This document shows positions 56,069 through 64,000 of a DNA stretch of 64,000 bases, one piece after another. The stretch's first letter is position 1, and the number at the start of each line of letters is the position of its first letter. The DNA lies in NCBI RefSeq assembly GCF_026967795.1, contig NZ_JAPVBH010000002.1:124001-188000 (forward strand), read 5' to 3'. The stretch is from Modestobacter sp. VKM Ac-2986 (GTDB lineage Bacteria > Actinomycetota > Actinomycetes > Mycobacteriales > Geodermatophilaceae). The translations under genes were made by a program, and so were the position numbers. The notes under the pieces are model-generated. The model worked only from the letters and a program-made list of their open reading frames with translations. It did not search any database and had not been told where the DNA came from.

Positions 56069-57541
56069 TCACTCGCCGCCGGCGAGCTTGGCCCGCAGGG
56101 CAGCCAGGGCCTCGTCGGAGGCCAGGGTGCCACCGGTCGAGGCGCCGCTCTCGTCGTCGTCGGCCTCGGCGGCGCTGGAGTAGCTGCCACCGGCAGCTGC
56201 CTCGGCGTCGGCCGCCTTGGCCTCGGCGATCTGCTTGCGGTGCGCCTCGAAGCGGGCCTGGGCGTCGGCGTACTGCTTCTCCCAGCGCTCGCGGGCCTCG
56301 TCGTAGCCCTCGAGCCACTCGCCGGTCTCCGGGTCGAAGCCCTCGGGGTAGATGTAGTTGCCCTGCTCGTCGTAGGACGCGGACATGCCGTAGGCGGCGG
56401 GGTCGAACTGCTCCTCGTCGCCGATGACGCCCTCGTTGGCCTGCTTGAGCGACAGCGAGATGCGGCGGCGGTCCAGGTCGATGTCGATGACCTTGACCAG
56501 GATCTCGTCGCCGACCTGCACGACCTGCTCCGGGATCTCCACGTGGCGCTCGGCCAGCTCGGAGATGTGCACCAGGCCCTCGATGCCCTCGTCGACACGC
56601 ACGAACGCACCGAAGGGCACCAGCTTGGTGACCTTGCCGGGCACGACCTGCCCGATCTGGTGGGTACGGGCGAACTGACGCCACGGGTCCTCCTGCGTCG
56701 CCTTCAGCGACAGGGAGACCCGCTCACGGTCCAGGTCGACGTCGAGGACCTCGACGGTGACCTCCTGGCCGACCTCGACGACCTCGGAGGGGTGGTCGAT
56801 GTGCTTCCAGGACAGCTCGGAGACGTGCACCAGGCCGTCGACGCCGCCCAGGTCCACGAAGGCACCGAAGTTGACGATCGAGGACACGACGCCCGTGCGG
56901 ACCTGGCCCTTGGCGAGCTTGTTGAGGAACTCGCTGCGGACCTCGGACTGGGTCTGCTCCAGCCACTGGCGACGGGAGAGGACGACGTTGTTGCGGTTCT
57001 TGTCGAGCTCGATGATCTTCGCCTCGAGCTCGCGGCCCACGTAGGGCTGCAGGTCGCGGACGCGACGCATCTCGACCAGCGAGGCGGGGAGGAACCCGCG
57101 CAGGCCGATGTCGAGGATCAGGCCGCCCTTGACGACCTCGATGACGGTGCCGGTGACGACCTCGTCGGCTTCCTTCTTGGCCTCGATCGTGCCCCAGGCG
57201 CGCTCGTACTGTGCGCGCTTCTTGGACAGGATCAGCCGGCCCTCCTTGTCCTCCTTCTGGAGGACGAGGGCTTCCACCTCGTCGCCGACCTTGACGACCT
57301 CGGTGGGGTCGACGTCGTGCTTGATGGAGAGCTCACGCGAGGGGATGACGCCCTCGGTCTTGTAGCCGATGTCCAGCAGCACCTCGTCCCGGTCGACCTT
57401 GACGATCACGCCTTCGACGATGTCGCCGTCGTTGAAGTACTTGATGGTCTGGTCGATGGCGGCGAGGAAGTCCTCGGCGGTGCCGATGTCGTTCACCGCG
57501 ACCTGGGGGGTGCTGTCGGGACGGACCTGGGTGGAGGTCAT
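56069..57541 (-). CDS. rpsA: Ribosomal protein bS1
   Basis: mRNA-binding ribosomal protein of the 30S subunit. The 490-residue protein has four S1 OB-fold repeats at about 35-105, 125-190, 207-277 and 292-362, including [21 protein letters not shown] and [20 protein letters not shown]. The actinobacterial C-terminal tail is acidic and ends [19 protein letters not shown] 57541 was chosen because it gives the family N-terminus MTSTQV. No strong Shine-Dalgarno is seen, apart from GGAG 11 bases upstream. It is monocistronic with a hairpin just downstream. Confidence 0.97.
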   Translation of the reverse strand: MTSTQVRPDSTPQVAVNDIGTAEDFLAAIDQTIKYFNDGDIVEGVIVKVDRDEVLLDIGYKTEGVIPSRELSIKHDVDPTEVVKVGDEVEALVLQKEDKEGRLILSKKRAQYERAWGTIEAKKEADEVVTGTVIEVVKGGLILDIGLRGFLPASLVEMRRVRDLQPYVGRELEAKIIELDKNRNNVVLSRRQWLEQTQSEVRSEFLNKLAKGQVRTGVVSSIVNFGAFVDLGGVDGLVHVSELSWKHIDHPSEVVEVGQEVTVEVLDVDLDRERVSLSLKATQEDPWRQFARTHQIGQVVPGKVTKLVPFGAFVRVDEGIEGLVHISELAERHVEIPEQVVQVGDEILVKVIDIDLDRRRISLSLKQANEGVIGDEEQFDPAAYGMSASYDEQGNYIYPEGFDPETGEWLEGYDEARERWEKQYADAQARFEAHRKQIAEAKAADAEAAAGGSYSSAAEADDDESGASTGGTLASDEALAALRAKLAGGE

Positions 57542-57762
57542 GAAGTCGAGTGCTCCGGACGGGGGATGCGAAGGGACAGGACACCCGTGGCCCTGCGGAC
57601 CACGGGAGGAGTTCACGGGAGAGGGCGTGCCGAGCTCCCCGGACAGGGGGTCGTCGCCACAGACCTCAGGCGTGGTCCTCCATGGTACGTACCTCCGCCG
57701 ACCCGGTCCATCCGGGTCCGGCCCCGGGACGGGCCTCCCCGACGTGTCACGATCGGCCGGCC

Positions 57763-58623
57763 ATGGACCAGACCCCCGGACCGCGCCCGCCCGCCGCCCT
57801 GCCCCTCGCCGAGGACGGCTACCCGGCCGCCGGCGGGGTCACCCGGCGGCCCACCGGGCAGGTCGAGTCAGCCCGGGCCAACCGCGGCTGGTGGGACGCC
57901 GCGGCCCCGGCCTACCTGGCCGAGCACGGCTCGGACCTGGGCGACGCCGACTTCCTGTGGTGCCCCGAGGGGCTGCGCGAGGCCGACGCGCACCTGCTCG
58001 GCGACGTCGTCGGCCGGCGGGTGCTGGAGATCGGCTGCGGCTCGGCCCCCTGCTCCCGCTGGCTGCGACTGGCCGGCGCCTCCCCGGTCGCCCTCGACGT
58101 CTCCGGCGGCATGCTCGCCCGGGCCGCGGAGCTCAACCGCAGCACCGGGGTCGACGTCCCGCTGCTGCAGGCCGACGCGGGCGCCCTGCCGCTGGCCGAC
58201 GCGAGCGTCGACCTGGCCTGCTCGGCCTTCGGCGGGCTGCCCTTCGTCAGTGACGCCCGCGCGGTGCTCACCGAGGTGGCCCGGGTGCTGGTGCCCGGCG
58301 GCCGGCTCGTCGCCTCGGTCAACCACCCGATGCGCTGGCCGATGCCGGACTCCCCCGACCCCGAGGACCTGCGGGTCGTGGGCTCCTACTTCGACCGCAC
58401 GCCCTACGTCGAGACCGACGACCGCGGCCGCACCGTCTACGTCGAGCACCACCGCACGGTCGGCGACTGGGTGCGGGCGGTGGTGGGCGCGGGCTTCGTG
58501 CTCACCGACCTCCTCGAGCCGGAGTGGACGGCCGGGCGCACCGAGACCTGGGGGCAGTGGTCACCCGAGCGCGGCGCGCTGGTGCCGGGCACGCTGGTCC
58601 TGGTCTGCGACCTCCCGGCCTGA
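57763..58623 (+). CDS. SAM-dependent methyltransferase
   Basis: Class I methyltransferase, 286 residues. Core motifs are [19 protein letters not shown] (SAM loop), [37 protein letters not shown] and [23 protein letters not shown]. The N-terminal [17 protein letters not shown] is typical of actinobacterial enzymes of this type near rpsA. The substrate is unknown. It is divergent from rpsA and convergent with the quinone-reductase-like gene. Confidence 0.9.
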   Translation: MDQTPGPRPPAALPLAEDGYPAAGGVTRRPTGQVESARANRGWWDAAAPAYLAEHGSDLGDADFLWCPEGLREADAHLLGDVVGRRVLEIGCGSAPCSRWLRLAGASPVALDVSGGMLARAAELNRSTGVDVPLLQADAGALPLADASVDLACSAFGGLPFVSDARAVLTEVARVLVPGGRLVASVNHPMRWPMPDSPDPEDLRVVGSYFDRTPYVETDDRGRTVYVEHHRTVGDWVRAVVGAGFVLTDLLEPEWTAGRTETWGQWSPERGALVPGTLVLVCDLPA

Positions 58624-58640
58624 GCCCGCGCACCGCGGGC
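58624..58640. terminator. Short hairpin between convergent genes
   Basis: GCCCGCG (58624-58630) pairs with CGCGGGC (58634-58640) around CAC, overlapping the methyltransferase stop by none and lying 18 bases before the quinone-reductase-like stop. Confidence 0.5.
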
Positions 58641-58657
58641 GGGTGCCCCGGGCACGG

Positions 58658-59662
58658 TCATCCGGGCAGCAGGACCAGCCGGGCGCCCGACCCCGCGGCG
58701 GTGCGCTCCCACGCCTCCCGCGCGCCGGCCAGCGGCAGCGTCTCGTGCGCGACGGACAGCTGCCCCGCGGCGGCGACCGCCAGGACCGCCTGCAGCGCCG
58801 CGGCCCGCTGCCCGGTGGTCAGCGCGTTGTTCGTGTAGCCGAGCACCGCCGCCCCCCGGCTGCGCAGCACCGCCGAGGACAGCTCCGCGGTGTCCCCCGC
58901 CGCGCTGCCCAGGTTGACCAGTCGGCCGCCCGGGGCGAGGGCCCGGCTCGCGGCGGTGGCCACCGGGCCGAACACCGGGTCGACGACGACGTCGGCCGCG
59001 CCGCCGCATGCCTCCGCCAACTGCACGGCCAGCTCGTCGACGCCCGCGCCGAGCTCGACGACGACGTCGGCACCGGCTGCCCGGGCCCGCGCGGCCGAGG
59101 CGCCCGGCCGGCTCACCGCGACGACCCGGCCCGCCCCCAGCGCCCGCGCCGCCCCGACCGCGGCCTGCCCGACCGCCCCGCCCGCGCCGAGGACCAGCAC
59201 CCGCTCCCCCGGCTGCAGCTGCGCCCGCCAGGTGAGCGCCATCCAGGCGGCGACGCCGGACAGCCCGATCGCGGCCACCGCGGCGTCGGTCAGCCCGTCG
59301 TCGGGCGCCAGGGGCATGACGTCGGCGTCCGGCACGCTGCACTGCCGGGCGTGGCTGCCGTCGCCCGGGGCCATGCCGGCCGAGGTGGCGACGAAGACCC
59401 GCGCGCCCACCGGGTGCACCGCCGAGTCCAGCACCACGCCGACGCCCTGCACCCCCGGCACGTACGGGACGGCGGGCCGGCCGAAGTACGACGTCCCGGA
59501 GGCGCAGAGCAGGTCCAGCGGGACGACCGGGGCGGCGGTCACCCGGACCAGCGTGCGGCCCGGCTGCGGCTCCGGGACCGGGTGCTCGCCGACCTCGGGC
59601 GGCTGCCCGGGCGCGGTGACCACGGCGGCCGGGGAGCTGCCCCGCGGCACCGGGGCGCCCAT
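58658..59662 (-). CDS. Zinc-independent medium-chain dehydrogenase (quinone oxidoreductase-like)
   Basis: NADPH-dependent oxidoreductase of the MDR superfamily. The 334-residue protein has the GroES-like N-terminal domain (LVRVTAAPVVPLDLLCASG, VPGVQGVGVV) without zinc-binding cysteines and a Rossmann domain with LVLGAGGAVGQAAVGAARALGA. It is closest in style to quinone oxidoreductases. Its ATG shares one base with the LigA-like stop (TGATG), so it is the last gene of the catabolic operon and probably reduces an intermediate of that pathway. The substrate is unknown. Confidence 0.88.
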   Translation of the reverse strand: MGAPVPRGSSPAAVVTAPGQPPEVGEHPVPEPQPGRTLVRVTAAPVVPLDLLCASGTSYFGRPAVPYVPGVQGVGVVLDSAVHPVGARVFVATSAGMAPGDGSHARQCSVPDADVMPLAPDDGLTDAAVAAIGLSGVAAWMALTWRAQLQPGERVLVLGAGGAVGQAAVGAARALGAGRVVAVSRPGASAARARAAGADVVVELGAGVDELAVQLAEACGGAADVVVDPVFGPVATAASRALAPGGRLVNLGSAAGDTAELSSAVLRSRGAAVLGYTNNALTTGQRAAALQAVLAVAAAGQLSVAHETLPLAGAREAWERTAAGSGARLVLLPG

Positions 59663-60021
59663 CAGGTGCTGATGTCGGGGTAGGGCATGGACAGGTGGTC
59701 CATGGCCCGCGCGTACGCCCGCTGGTACTCCATCGGCCCGTGGTCGCGCTCGAACATCGCGATGAACAGGGTGAGCGTCAGGAACGGGTGGGCGCCCATG
59801 GTGAACAGCGCGACGTGGTCGTGCTCGGCCAGGGCGCGCCGCTCGTCGTCGTCGAAGGCCAGCCAGGTGGTCCGCTCGGCGGCGGTGGAGTTGAGCAGCG
59901 TGTTGGCCATCTCCGCCTCCCACCAGGTCACCGTGCCGGCCGGGTCCTCGCGGTAGCGCTCGGTGAGCTCGGGGTCCCGGTCGACGGTGAACAGGAACTT
60001 GTCCAGCAGGTACCGGCTCAT
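59662..60021 (-). CDS. LigA-like (alpha) subunit of a class III extradiol dioxygenase
   Basis: Small helical subunit that covers the LigB active site in protocatechuate 4,5-dioxygenase-type enzymes. The 119-residue protein fits: YLLDKFLFTVDRDPELTERY, then ERRALAEHDHVALFTMGAHPFL, where GxHP is the family mark. Its start follows the LigB-like stop after 46 bases, so the two subunits are separate genes, as in LigAB. Substrate specificity cannot be told from this subunit. Confidence 0.85.
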   Translation of the reverse strand: MSRYLLDKFLFTVDRDPELTERYREDPAGTVTWWEAEMANTLLNSTAAERTTWLAFDDDERRALAEHDHVALFTMGAHPFLTLTLFIAMFERDHGPMEYQRAYARAMDHLSMPYPDIST

Positions 60022-60067
60022 GACCTCTCCTCACCGACCGTCGACGGGCGTGCGTCCCGGAGCCCGC

Positions 60068-60931
60068 TCACCGGGGATCCCCCTGCGGGTACCAGGTGAA
60101 GTAGGCCTCCATCGTGTGGAACAGGTCCAGGGTGTCGACGTGGTCGGCCTTCTGGCCCGCGCCGGCCACGCCCATCATCAGCATGAAGTCCATGAACCCG
60201 TGGGTCGCGTTGCCCGGGTGGTGCAGGCTGTCCAGCGTCACCTCGGCCAGGCAGCCCTCGATGTCGCCGTTCGCGATCCACCCCACGGCCTTGCGGTCGA
60301 ACTCCGGGTCGGGCCCGTGCTCGCCGAACTGGCGCGGGCCGCCCAGCTCCAGGCTCAGGTGGCCGGTGCCGATGACCGCCACCCGCTTGTCGCTGTCCCA
60401 GGACTCGACCATCTCCCGCAGCGCCTGCCCGAGTGCGACGAACCGCTGGGGCCGGGGCATCGGCGGGGCGAAGATGTTGGTGTAGACCGGCACGATCGGC
60501 AGGTCGGCCTCGGGCCGCAGCGTGATGATCGGGCAGGTGATGCTGTGGTCGATCCGCAGCTCGTTGCTGAACGCCAGGTCGAAGTCACGGTCCAGCCCGT
60601 CGCGCAGCAGGTGCGCGGCCAGCTCCTCCTCCCCGCGCAGCGTCATCCTGGGCAGGCCGAACTCGCGCTCCTCGTTGTGCCAGTTGGCGTCGAAGAACGG
60701 CGCCTTGCCCACCAGGAACTGCGGCATGTTGTCCAGCCACAGCTGGTGGAAGTGGTCGCTGCCGACCATCACCAGGACGTCGGGCCGGGCGGCGGTCAGC
60801 GTCTCCCGGAACCGCTCGATCTTGGCCACCCACTCGTCGGCGAACGGGGGGCGGTCCGCGCCGGTGGAGGTGCTGGCGCGGTAGTAGAAGGGGTGGTGGG
60901 TGGACGCGACGACCGCGACCAGTTCAGCCAT
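60068..60931 (-). CDS. LigB-like (beta) catalytic subunit of a class III extradiol dioxygenase
   Basis: Catalytic subunit of a ring-cleaving dioxygenase. The 287-residue protein keeps the iron-ligand histidines at His12 (STHHPF) and His60 (GSDHFHQ) and the conserved RIDHS His129. Two positions differ from Sphingobium LigB as I recall it: the carboxylate ligand (Glu242 in LigB) corresponds to Asp248 (THGFMDFM), and the catalytic base His195 (GTGGMSH) falls on Leu, with a His moved to 191 (GTGHLSL). It may therefore act on a different substrate. The start overlaps the citrate-lyase-like gene end by eight bases. Confidence 0.85.
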   Translation of the reverse strand: MAELVAVVASTHHPFYYRASTSTGADRPPFADEWVAKIERFRETLTAARPDVLVMVGSDHFHQLWLDNMPQFLVGKAPFFDANWHNEEREFGLPRMTLRGEEELAAHLLRDGLDRDFDLAFSNELRIDHSITCPIITLRPEADLPIVPVYTNIFAPPMPRPQRFVALGQALREMVESWDSDKRVAVIGTGHLSLELGGPRQFGEHGPDPEFDRKAVGWIANGDIEGCLAEVTLDSLHHPGNATHGFMDFMLMMGVAGAGQKADHVDTLDLFHTMEAYFTWYPQGDPR

Positions 60932-61757
60932 GGGGACCTCCGGTGGTCTCGGCGGGCAGCGCAGGGGGGACGTAGGGGTCCGGGTCGACCGACCGGTTGT
61001 TGAGGTCGACCGAGAGGAAGACGTCGTTGGCGACCGGGTGCCGGATCTCCTCGGCCAGCTGGCCGATCAGCCCGGCGGTGCGGGCCAGCAGCGCGAAACC
61101 GCGCAGCAGCTCCAGCGGCAGGCCCAGGTCGGCCAGTGCGGCGCCGCAGACGCCGGCCCCGTTGAGCGGCAGCGTCCGGCCCAGCACCTGCGGGTGGACC
61201 CGGCCGATCGCGGCGAACAGCGACAGGTGCGGGCCGACCAGCCCCTCCTCGGTCGCGATCTGGAACAGCCGCGGGGTGCGCGGGTCGCCGTCCTTGTGCA
61301 CGTGGTGACCCAGGCCCGGCACGAACCGGCGGGCCGCGCGCTGGGCGGTGACCGTCGCCAGGGCGAGGGCGTCCCAGCCGGCGTCGTCGGTGGGCAGGTC
61401 GCCGTCGACGCCGGTGAGCACGTCGTGCAGGAAGCGGCCGCAGTCCTCGGTGACGCCGAGGAACCGGCTGCCCCCGCCGAGCAGGCCGGCGGCGAGCGCG
61501 CCCTGCACGGAGTCCGGCGCCGACAGGTAGGTCAGCCGGGTCACGATCGCGGTGGGCGTGAACCCGTGGTCGGCCAGGGCGGCCAGCACCGCCTCGAACA
61601 CCCGGGTCTCCCCCGGGCCGGGACGGCGCTGGGTGGCCAGCCAGAAGGCGAGCTCGCCGAAGCCGACGGTGCCCATGACGTCACGGGCGAGGTCGGAGCC
61701 CAGCAGGGTGATCGACTCCCGGCTCGAGGCGCCCAGCGCGGTGGGGTACTCCGTCAT
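60924..61757 (-). CDS. Citryl-CoA lyase-like protein (citrate synthase superfamily)
   Basis: Short member of the citrate synthase superfamily, 277 residues. It has the central GLGHHVHKDGDPR (148-160, equivalent to GHRV.K..DPR) and FALLARTAGLIGQLAEEIRHP, while the usual first catalytic histidine segment is replaced by AAGLLGGGSRFLG, as in the citryl-CoA lyase part of ATP-citrate lyase. It therefore more likely cleaves a citrate-like CoA thioester to a 2-oxo acid and an acyl-CoA than makes citrate. Sitting next to a CoA-transferase and dioxygenase genes, it is probably part of a ring-degradation lower pathway. ATG 61757. Confidence 0.82.
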   Translation of the reverse strand: MTEYPTALGASSRESITLLGSDLARDVMGTVGFGELAFWLATQRRPGPGETRVFEAVLAALADHGFTPTAIVTRLTYLSAPDSVQGALAAGLLGGGSRFLGVTEDCGRFLHDVLTGVDGDLPTDDAGWDALALATVTAQRAARRFVPGLGHHVHKDGDPRTPRLFQIATEEGLVGPHLSLFAAIGRVHPQVLGRTLPLNGAGVCGAALADLGLPLELLRGFALLARTAGLIGQLAEEIRHPVANDVFLSVDLNNRSVDPDPYVPPALPAETTGGPHG

Positions 61758-61839
61758 CGTCCGACTCCGCCTTCGTTCCGCTCCTCGGTCGCTGGCGCTC
61801 CCTGCGATGCTCGCTCAGGCGTCGTCTCCACGGGTGTCG
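61758..61839. repeat. Gap with GCTC/GAGC-rich short repeat
   Basis: The 82-base gap between the CoA-transferase stop and the lyase start contains GCTCCTCGGTCGCTGGCGC followed by TCCCTGCGATGCTCGCTC, a string of interleaved GAGC/GCTC half-sites resembling small dispersed repeats of this group of actinobacteria. No promoter is visible, so the two genes are probably co-transcribed. Confidence 0.3.
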
Positions 61840-63030
61840 TCATGCCCGCTCCTCGGGGGTGGTCAGCCAGCGGCGGACCTCGGCGCCGTGCTCGTCGAGC
61901 CCGGGCGGCGGCAGCCGGTAGCCGACCGGCGTCCCGGAGAAGGTGATCGGGTTGCGGACCATCGGGACGGCGTCGTCACCCTCCCCCACCTCGACCACGG
62001 GGTCCAGGCCGATCCCCTCGGCGAAGGCCACGCCCTGGTCGACGGTGTTGATCGGCCCGCAGGGCACGCCTGCGGCGATGATGTCGGTGAACCAGTCGAG
62101 CTTGGAGCGGGTCTGCAGCCGCTCGACCAGCAGCGGGCGGAGCTGGTCGCGGTTGGCCGTGCGGTCCTCGTTGCGGGCGAAGCGCGGGTCCTCGGCCAGC
62201 TCCGGGACGCCGAGCACCTGCACCAGCTTGCGGAACTGGCCGTTGTTGCCGGCGGTGACGATCAGGTCGCCGTCGGCGCAGGGCAGCGGCTCGTAGGGGA
62301 ACAGGCTCGGGTGGCTGTTGCCCATCCGGAACGGGACGACGCCGCCGGCGACGACCGCGCTGGCGTGGTTGACCAGCCCGGACAGCGCCGAGGACAGCAG
62401 GTTGACCTCCACGTGCTGACCCCGGCCGGTCTCGTGCCGGGAGTTGAGCGCGGCCAGGACGCCGATGGTGGCGTGCAGGCCGGCCATCACGTCGAAGACG
62501 GAGATGCCGGCCCGGTACGGCTCACCCTCGGGGTCGCCGGTGAGGCTCATCAGCCCGGAGATCGCCTGGACGATCAGGTCGTAGCCGGGCAGCTCGGCGC
62601 CGCCGGGCTGGCTGCCGAACCCGGTGATCGAGGCGTAGACGACGCGGGGGTTGGTGGCCGCGACGGTGTCGAAGTCCAGCCCGAAGCGGGCCAGGCCACC
62701 GCTCTTGAAGTTCTCGATGACCACGTCGGCCCGGCGGGCCAGCTCGCGGGCCACCGCCAGGTCGTCGGGGTCCTTGAGGTCCAGGGCCACCGAGCGCTTG
62801 TTGCGGTTGACGCCCAGGTAGTACGTGGACACCTCACCGCGGACCGGCGGCTGCCAGCTGCGGGTGTCGTCACCGGCCGGGCCCTCGACCTTGACCACCT
62901 CGGCGCCCATGTCGGCGAGGAGCATGGTGGCGTACGGACCGGCCAGGATCCGCGAGAAGTCGGCCACCAGCAGTCCGGCCAGGGGCCCGCGCCCGGGCTC
63001 GACGCCCGGCACAGGTGGTGGCGCGCTCAT
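61840..63030 (-). CDS. Family III CoA-transferase (CaiB/BaiF type)
   Basis: Transfers CoA between carboxylic acids through an enzyme-aspartyl intermediate. The 396-residue protein has VADFSRILAGPYATMLLADMGAEVVKVE, LDLKDPDDLAVARELARRADVVIENFKSG in part, the catalytic aspartate Asp151 (PGYDLIVQAISGLMSLTG) and the C-terminal GLDPVVEVGEGDDAVPMVRNP. ATG 63030 is the first gene start of the operon. It probably activates the dicarboxylic or tricarboxylic product of ring cleavage for the downstream lyase. Confidence 0.93.
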   Translation of the reverse strand: MSAPPPVPGVEPGRGPLAGLLVADFSRILAGPYATMLLADMGAEVVKVEGPAGDDTRSWQPPVRGEVSTYYLGVNRNKRSVALDLKDPDDLAVARELARRADVVIENFKSGGLARFGLDFDTVAATNPRVVYASITGFGSQPGGAELPGYDLIVQAISGLMSLTGDPEGEPYRAGISVFDVMAGLHATIGVLAALNSRHETGRGQHVEVNLLSSALSGLVNHASAVVAGGVVPFRMGNSHPSLFPYEPLPCADGDLIVTAGNNGQFRKLVQVLGVPELAEDPRFARNEDRTANRDQLRPLLVERLQTRSKLDWFTDIIAAGVPCGPINTVDQGVAFAEGIGLDPVVEVGEGDDAVPMVRNPITFSGTPVGYRLPPPGLDEHGAEVRRWLTTPEERA

Positions 63031-63111
63031 GGATCCCCTCCCGCTGACGCCGCAGGACGGACAGGCGTCCGCCGTTGGATGACCGGCAGTCTCAGCCGCC
63101 AGTCCCGGCTG

Positions 63112-63160
63112 TGTCAAGGCTGATGAGTGAACTGGGTCACCGGACTGCACGGTCTTGACA
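63112..63160. promoter_or_regulatory. Divergent promoter/operator region between CoA-transferase and amidohydrolase
   Basis: Two TTGACA boxes face away from each other: on the minus strand at 63117-63112 and on the plus strand at 63155-63160. Including the next base they form an inverted repeat TGTCAAG...CTTGACA. Between them GTGAACTGGGTCAC (63127-63140) is a GTGA-N6-TCAC palindrome that could bind a dimeric regulator. No clear -10 boxes were found on either side. Confidence 0.5.
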
Positions 63161-63249
63161 GCGTGTGCCAGATCACTCCACAGTGGCCGGGGCGGCGACG
63201 CGGCCGCCAGACGGACGGCTGTCCGTCCCTGTCCCGAGGAGATCCTCCG

Positions 63250-64000
63250 ATGGTCCACCCCGACAACGGCGTCGAGCAGCCGGCGGCCGGCCGTCCGGTC
63301 GTGCTGCGCGGCGGCACCGTGCTGACCATGGACGCGGCGCACACCGTCCTCACCGACGCCGACGTGCTGGTCGTCGACGACCGGATCGCCGCCGTGGGCC
63401 GGCAGCTCGACGTCCCCGAGGGCACCGCCGAGGTGGACGCGACCGGCGGCATCGTGATGCCCGGGATGATCGACACCCACCGGCACATGTGGCAGACGGC
63501 CATGCGCGGCTACGGCGCCGACTGGACGCTCACCCAGTACTTCGTCTGGTACTACCTCGAGCACGGGAGGGCCTTCCGCCCCGAGGACGTGCACGCGGGC
63601 AACCTGCTGTCGGCCTGGGACGCCCTCGAGGCCGGCGTCACCACCACCGTCGACTGGTCGCACGGGCTGCAGACCGTCGACCACGCCGAGGCCGCCGCCG
63701 ACGCCCTGCTCGCCGTCCCCGGTCGGTTCGTGCTGGCCTACGGCAACATCCAGGCCGGGCCCTGGGAGTGGGCCACCGACGGGAGCGTGCAGGCGTTCCT
63801 CCGCCGCCGCCGGGACGAGGGCCGGCTGGGGCTGCAGCTGGCCTTCGACGTCACCGGCGACCCGGCGTTCCCGGAGAAGGCCGCGTTCGAGGCCGCCCGC
63901 GAGCTCGACCTGCCCGTCACCACCCACGCTGGCGTGTGGGGTGCGACCAACGACGACGGCATCCGGCTGATGCACGAGCACGGCTTCATGACCCCCGAGA
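63250..64000 (+). CDS. Metal-dependent amidohydrolase of the TRZ/ATZ-cytosine deaminase group (C-terminus beyond window)
   Basis: The first 250 residues of an amidohydrolase-superfamily hydrolase or deaminase. A beta-sandwich start (VVLRGGTVLTMDAAHTVLTD) is followed by the metal motif DTHRHMWQTAMRG (His77, His79) and the third ligand in TTHAG (His226). The sequence resembles chlorohydrolase and 8-oxoguanine-deaminase-like enzymes that act on cyclic amidines or amides. The ATG at 63250 follows GAGGAGAT. It is divergent from the CoA-transferase operon and shares its control region, so it probably opens the same catabolic route. The rest is outside the window, and the substrate is unknown. Confidence 0.88.
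   Translation, partial: MVHPDNGVEQPAAGRPVVLRGGTVLTMDAAHTVLTDADVLVVDDRIAAVGRQLDVPEGTAEVDATGGIVMPGMIDTHRHMWQTAMRGYGADWTLTQYFVWYYLEHGRAFRPEDVHAGNLLSAWDALEAGVTTTVDWSHGLQTVDHAEAAADALLAVPGRFVLAYGNIQAGPWEWATDGSVQAFLRRRRDEGRLGLQLAFDVTGDPAFPEKAAFEAARELDLPVTTHAGVWGATNDDGIRLMHEHGFMTPE

Noticed and set aside
55592-59683. Very long plus-strand open frame across the lipoprotein, rpsA, methyltransferase and quinone-reductase genes
   Set aside because: Antisense shadow of rpsA and neighbours; only the part at 57763-58623, in a different frame, is a real gene.

Overview
The window is high-GC DNA, densely packed and mostly transcribed on the minus strand. Starts are often GTG, and neighbouring genes very often overlap by 1 or 4 bases (ATGA, GTGA, TGATG). 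The gene content is typical of a sporulation-type or morphologically complex actinobacterium: BldD with the c-di-GMP signature, an SsgA-like protein, phosphatidylinositol mannoside synthesis, a bifunctional Rel and RskA-type anti-sigma control. I infer a Geodermatophilaceae-like organism (Blastococcus, Modestobacter or Geodermatophilus). That is a judgement from protein style and gene order, not from a search.

Layout. 1-5.9 kb holds the pyrimidine operon pyrR-pyrB-pyrC-carA-carB, read leftwards and headed by an RNA leader that looks like a PyrR-controlled Shine-Dalgarno switch. 6.0-7.3 kb holds divergent bldD, a strong terminator, a small unknown gene and palindromic repeats. 7.4-14.3 kb holds nusB-efp-pepQ-aroQ-aroB-aroK-aroC, a prepilin peptidase and aroE (shikimate pathway plus translation factors). 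14.3-22.1 kb holds mltG-ruvX-alaS-rarA with small membrane proteins. 22.2-24.2 kb is an accessory patch: an aldo/keto reductase and a lone DUF559-type nuclease gene bracketed by two copies of a 72-bp palindromic repeat. 24.2-33.4 kb holds aspS, a second aldo/keto reductase, hisS, a metallo-beta-lactamase fold enzyme, a membrane cyclophilin, a methyltransferase and rel. 33.5-42.5 kb holds apt, secF-secD-yajC, ruvC-ruvA-ruvB, yebC and pdxS-pdxT. 42.6-48.6 kb holds the phosphatidylinositol mannoside block (thrS, HIT, pgsA, acyltransferase, pimA) and a LemA-like protein. 48.7-53.7 kb holds a CapA-like lipoprotein, MOSC, HNH, tRNA-Val, a PGPGW membrane protein, an ECF sigma/anti-sigma pair and an SsgA-like protein. 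53.8-57.6 kb holds three tRNAs, coaE, a small cationic protein, a lipoprotein and rpsA. 57.7-64 kb holds a methyltransferase and then a catabolic cluster: CoA-transferase, citryl-CoA-lyase-like protein, LigB-like and LigA-like dioxygenase subunits and a quinone-reductase-like enzyme, divergent from a metal-dependent amidohydrolase cut by the window end.

Most of 1-58 kb is the conserved actinobacterial core, in an order recognisable from Mycobacterium tuberculosis (Rv2533c-Rv2614c, Rv1379-Rv1384, Rv1630-1631). The parts most worth following up are the pyr leader switch, the 72-bp palindromes around the DUF559 gene, the ring-cleavage/CoA-transferase/citrate-lyase-type cluster with altered LigB active-site residues, and the histidine/aspartate-rich cytoplasmic arm of MltG. 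No CRISPR array, insertion sequence or prophage was seen. No gene-free stretch exceeds about 250 bases.
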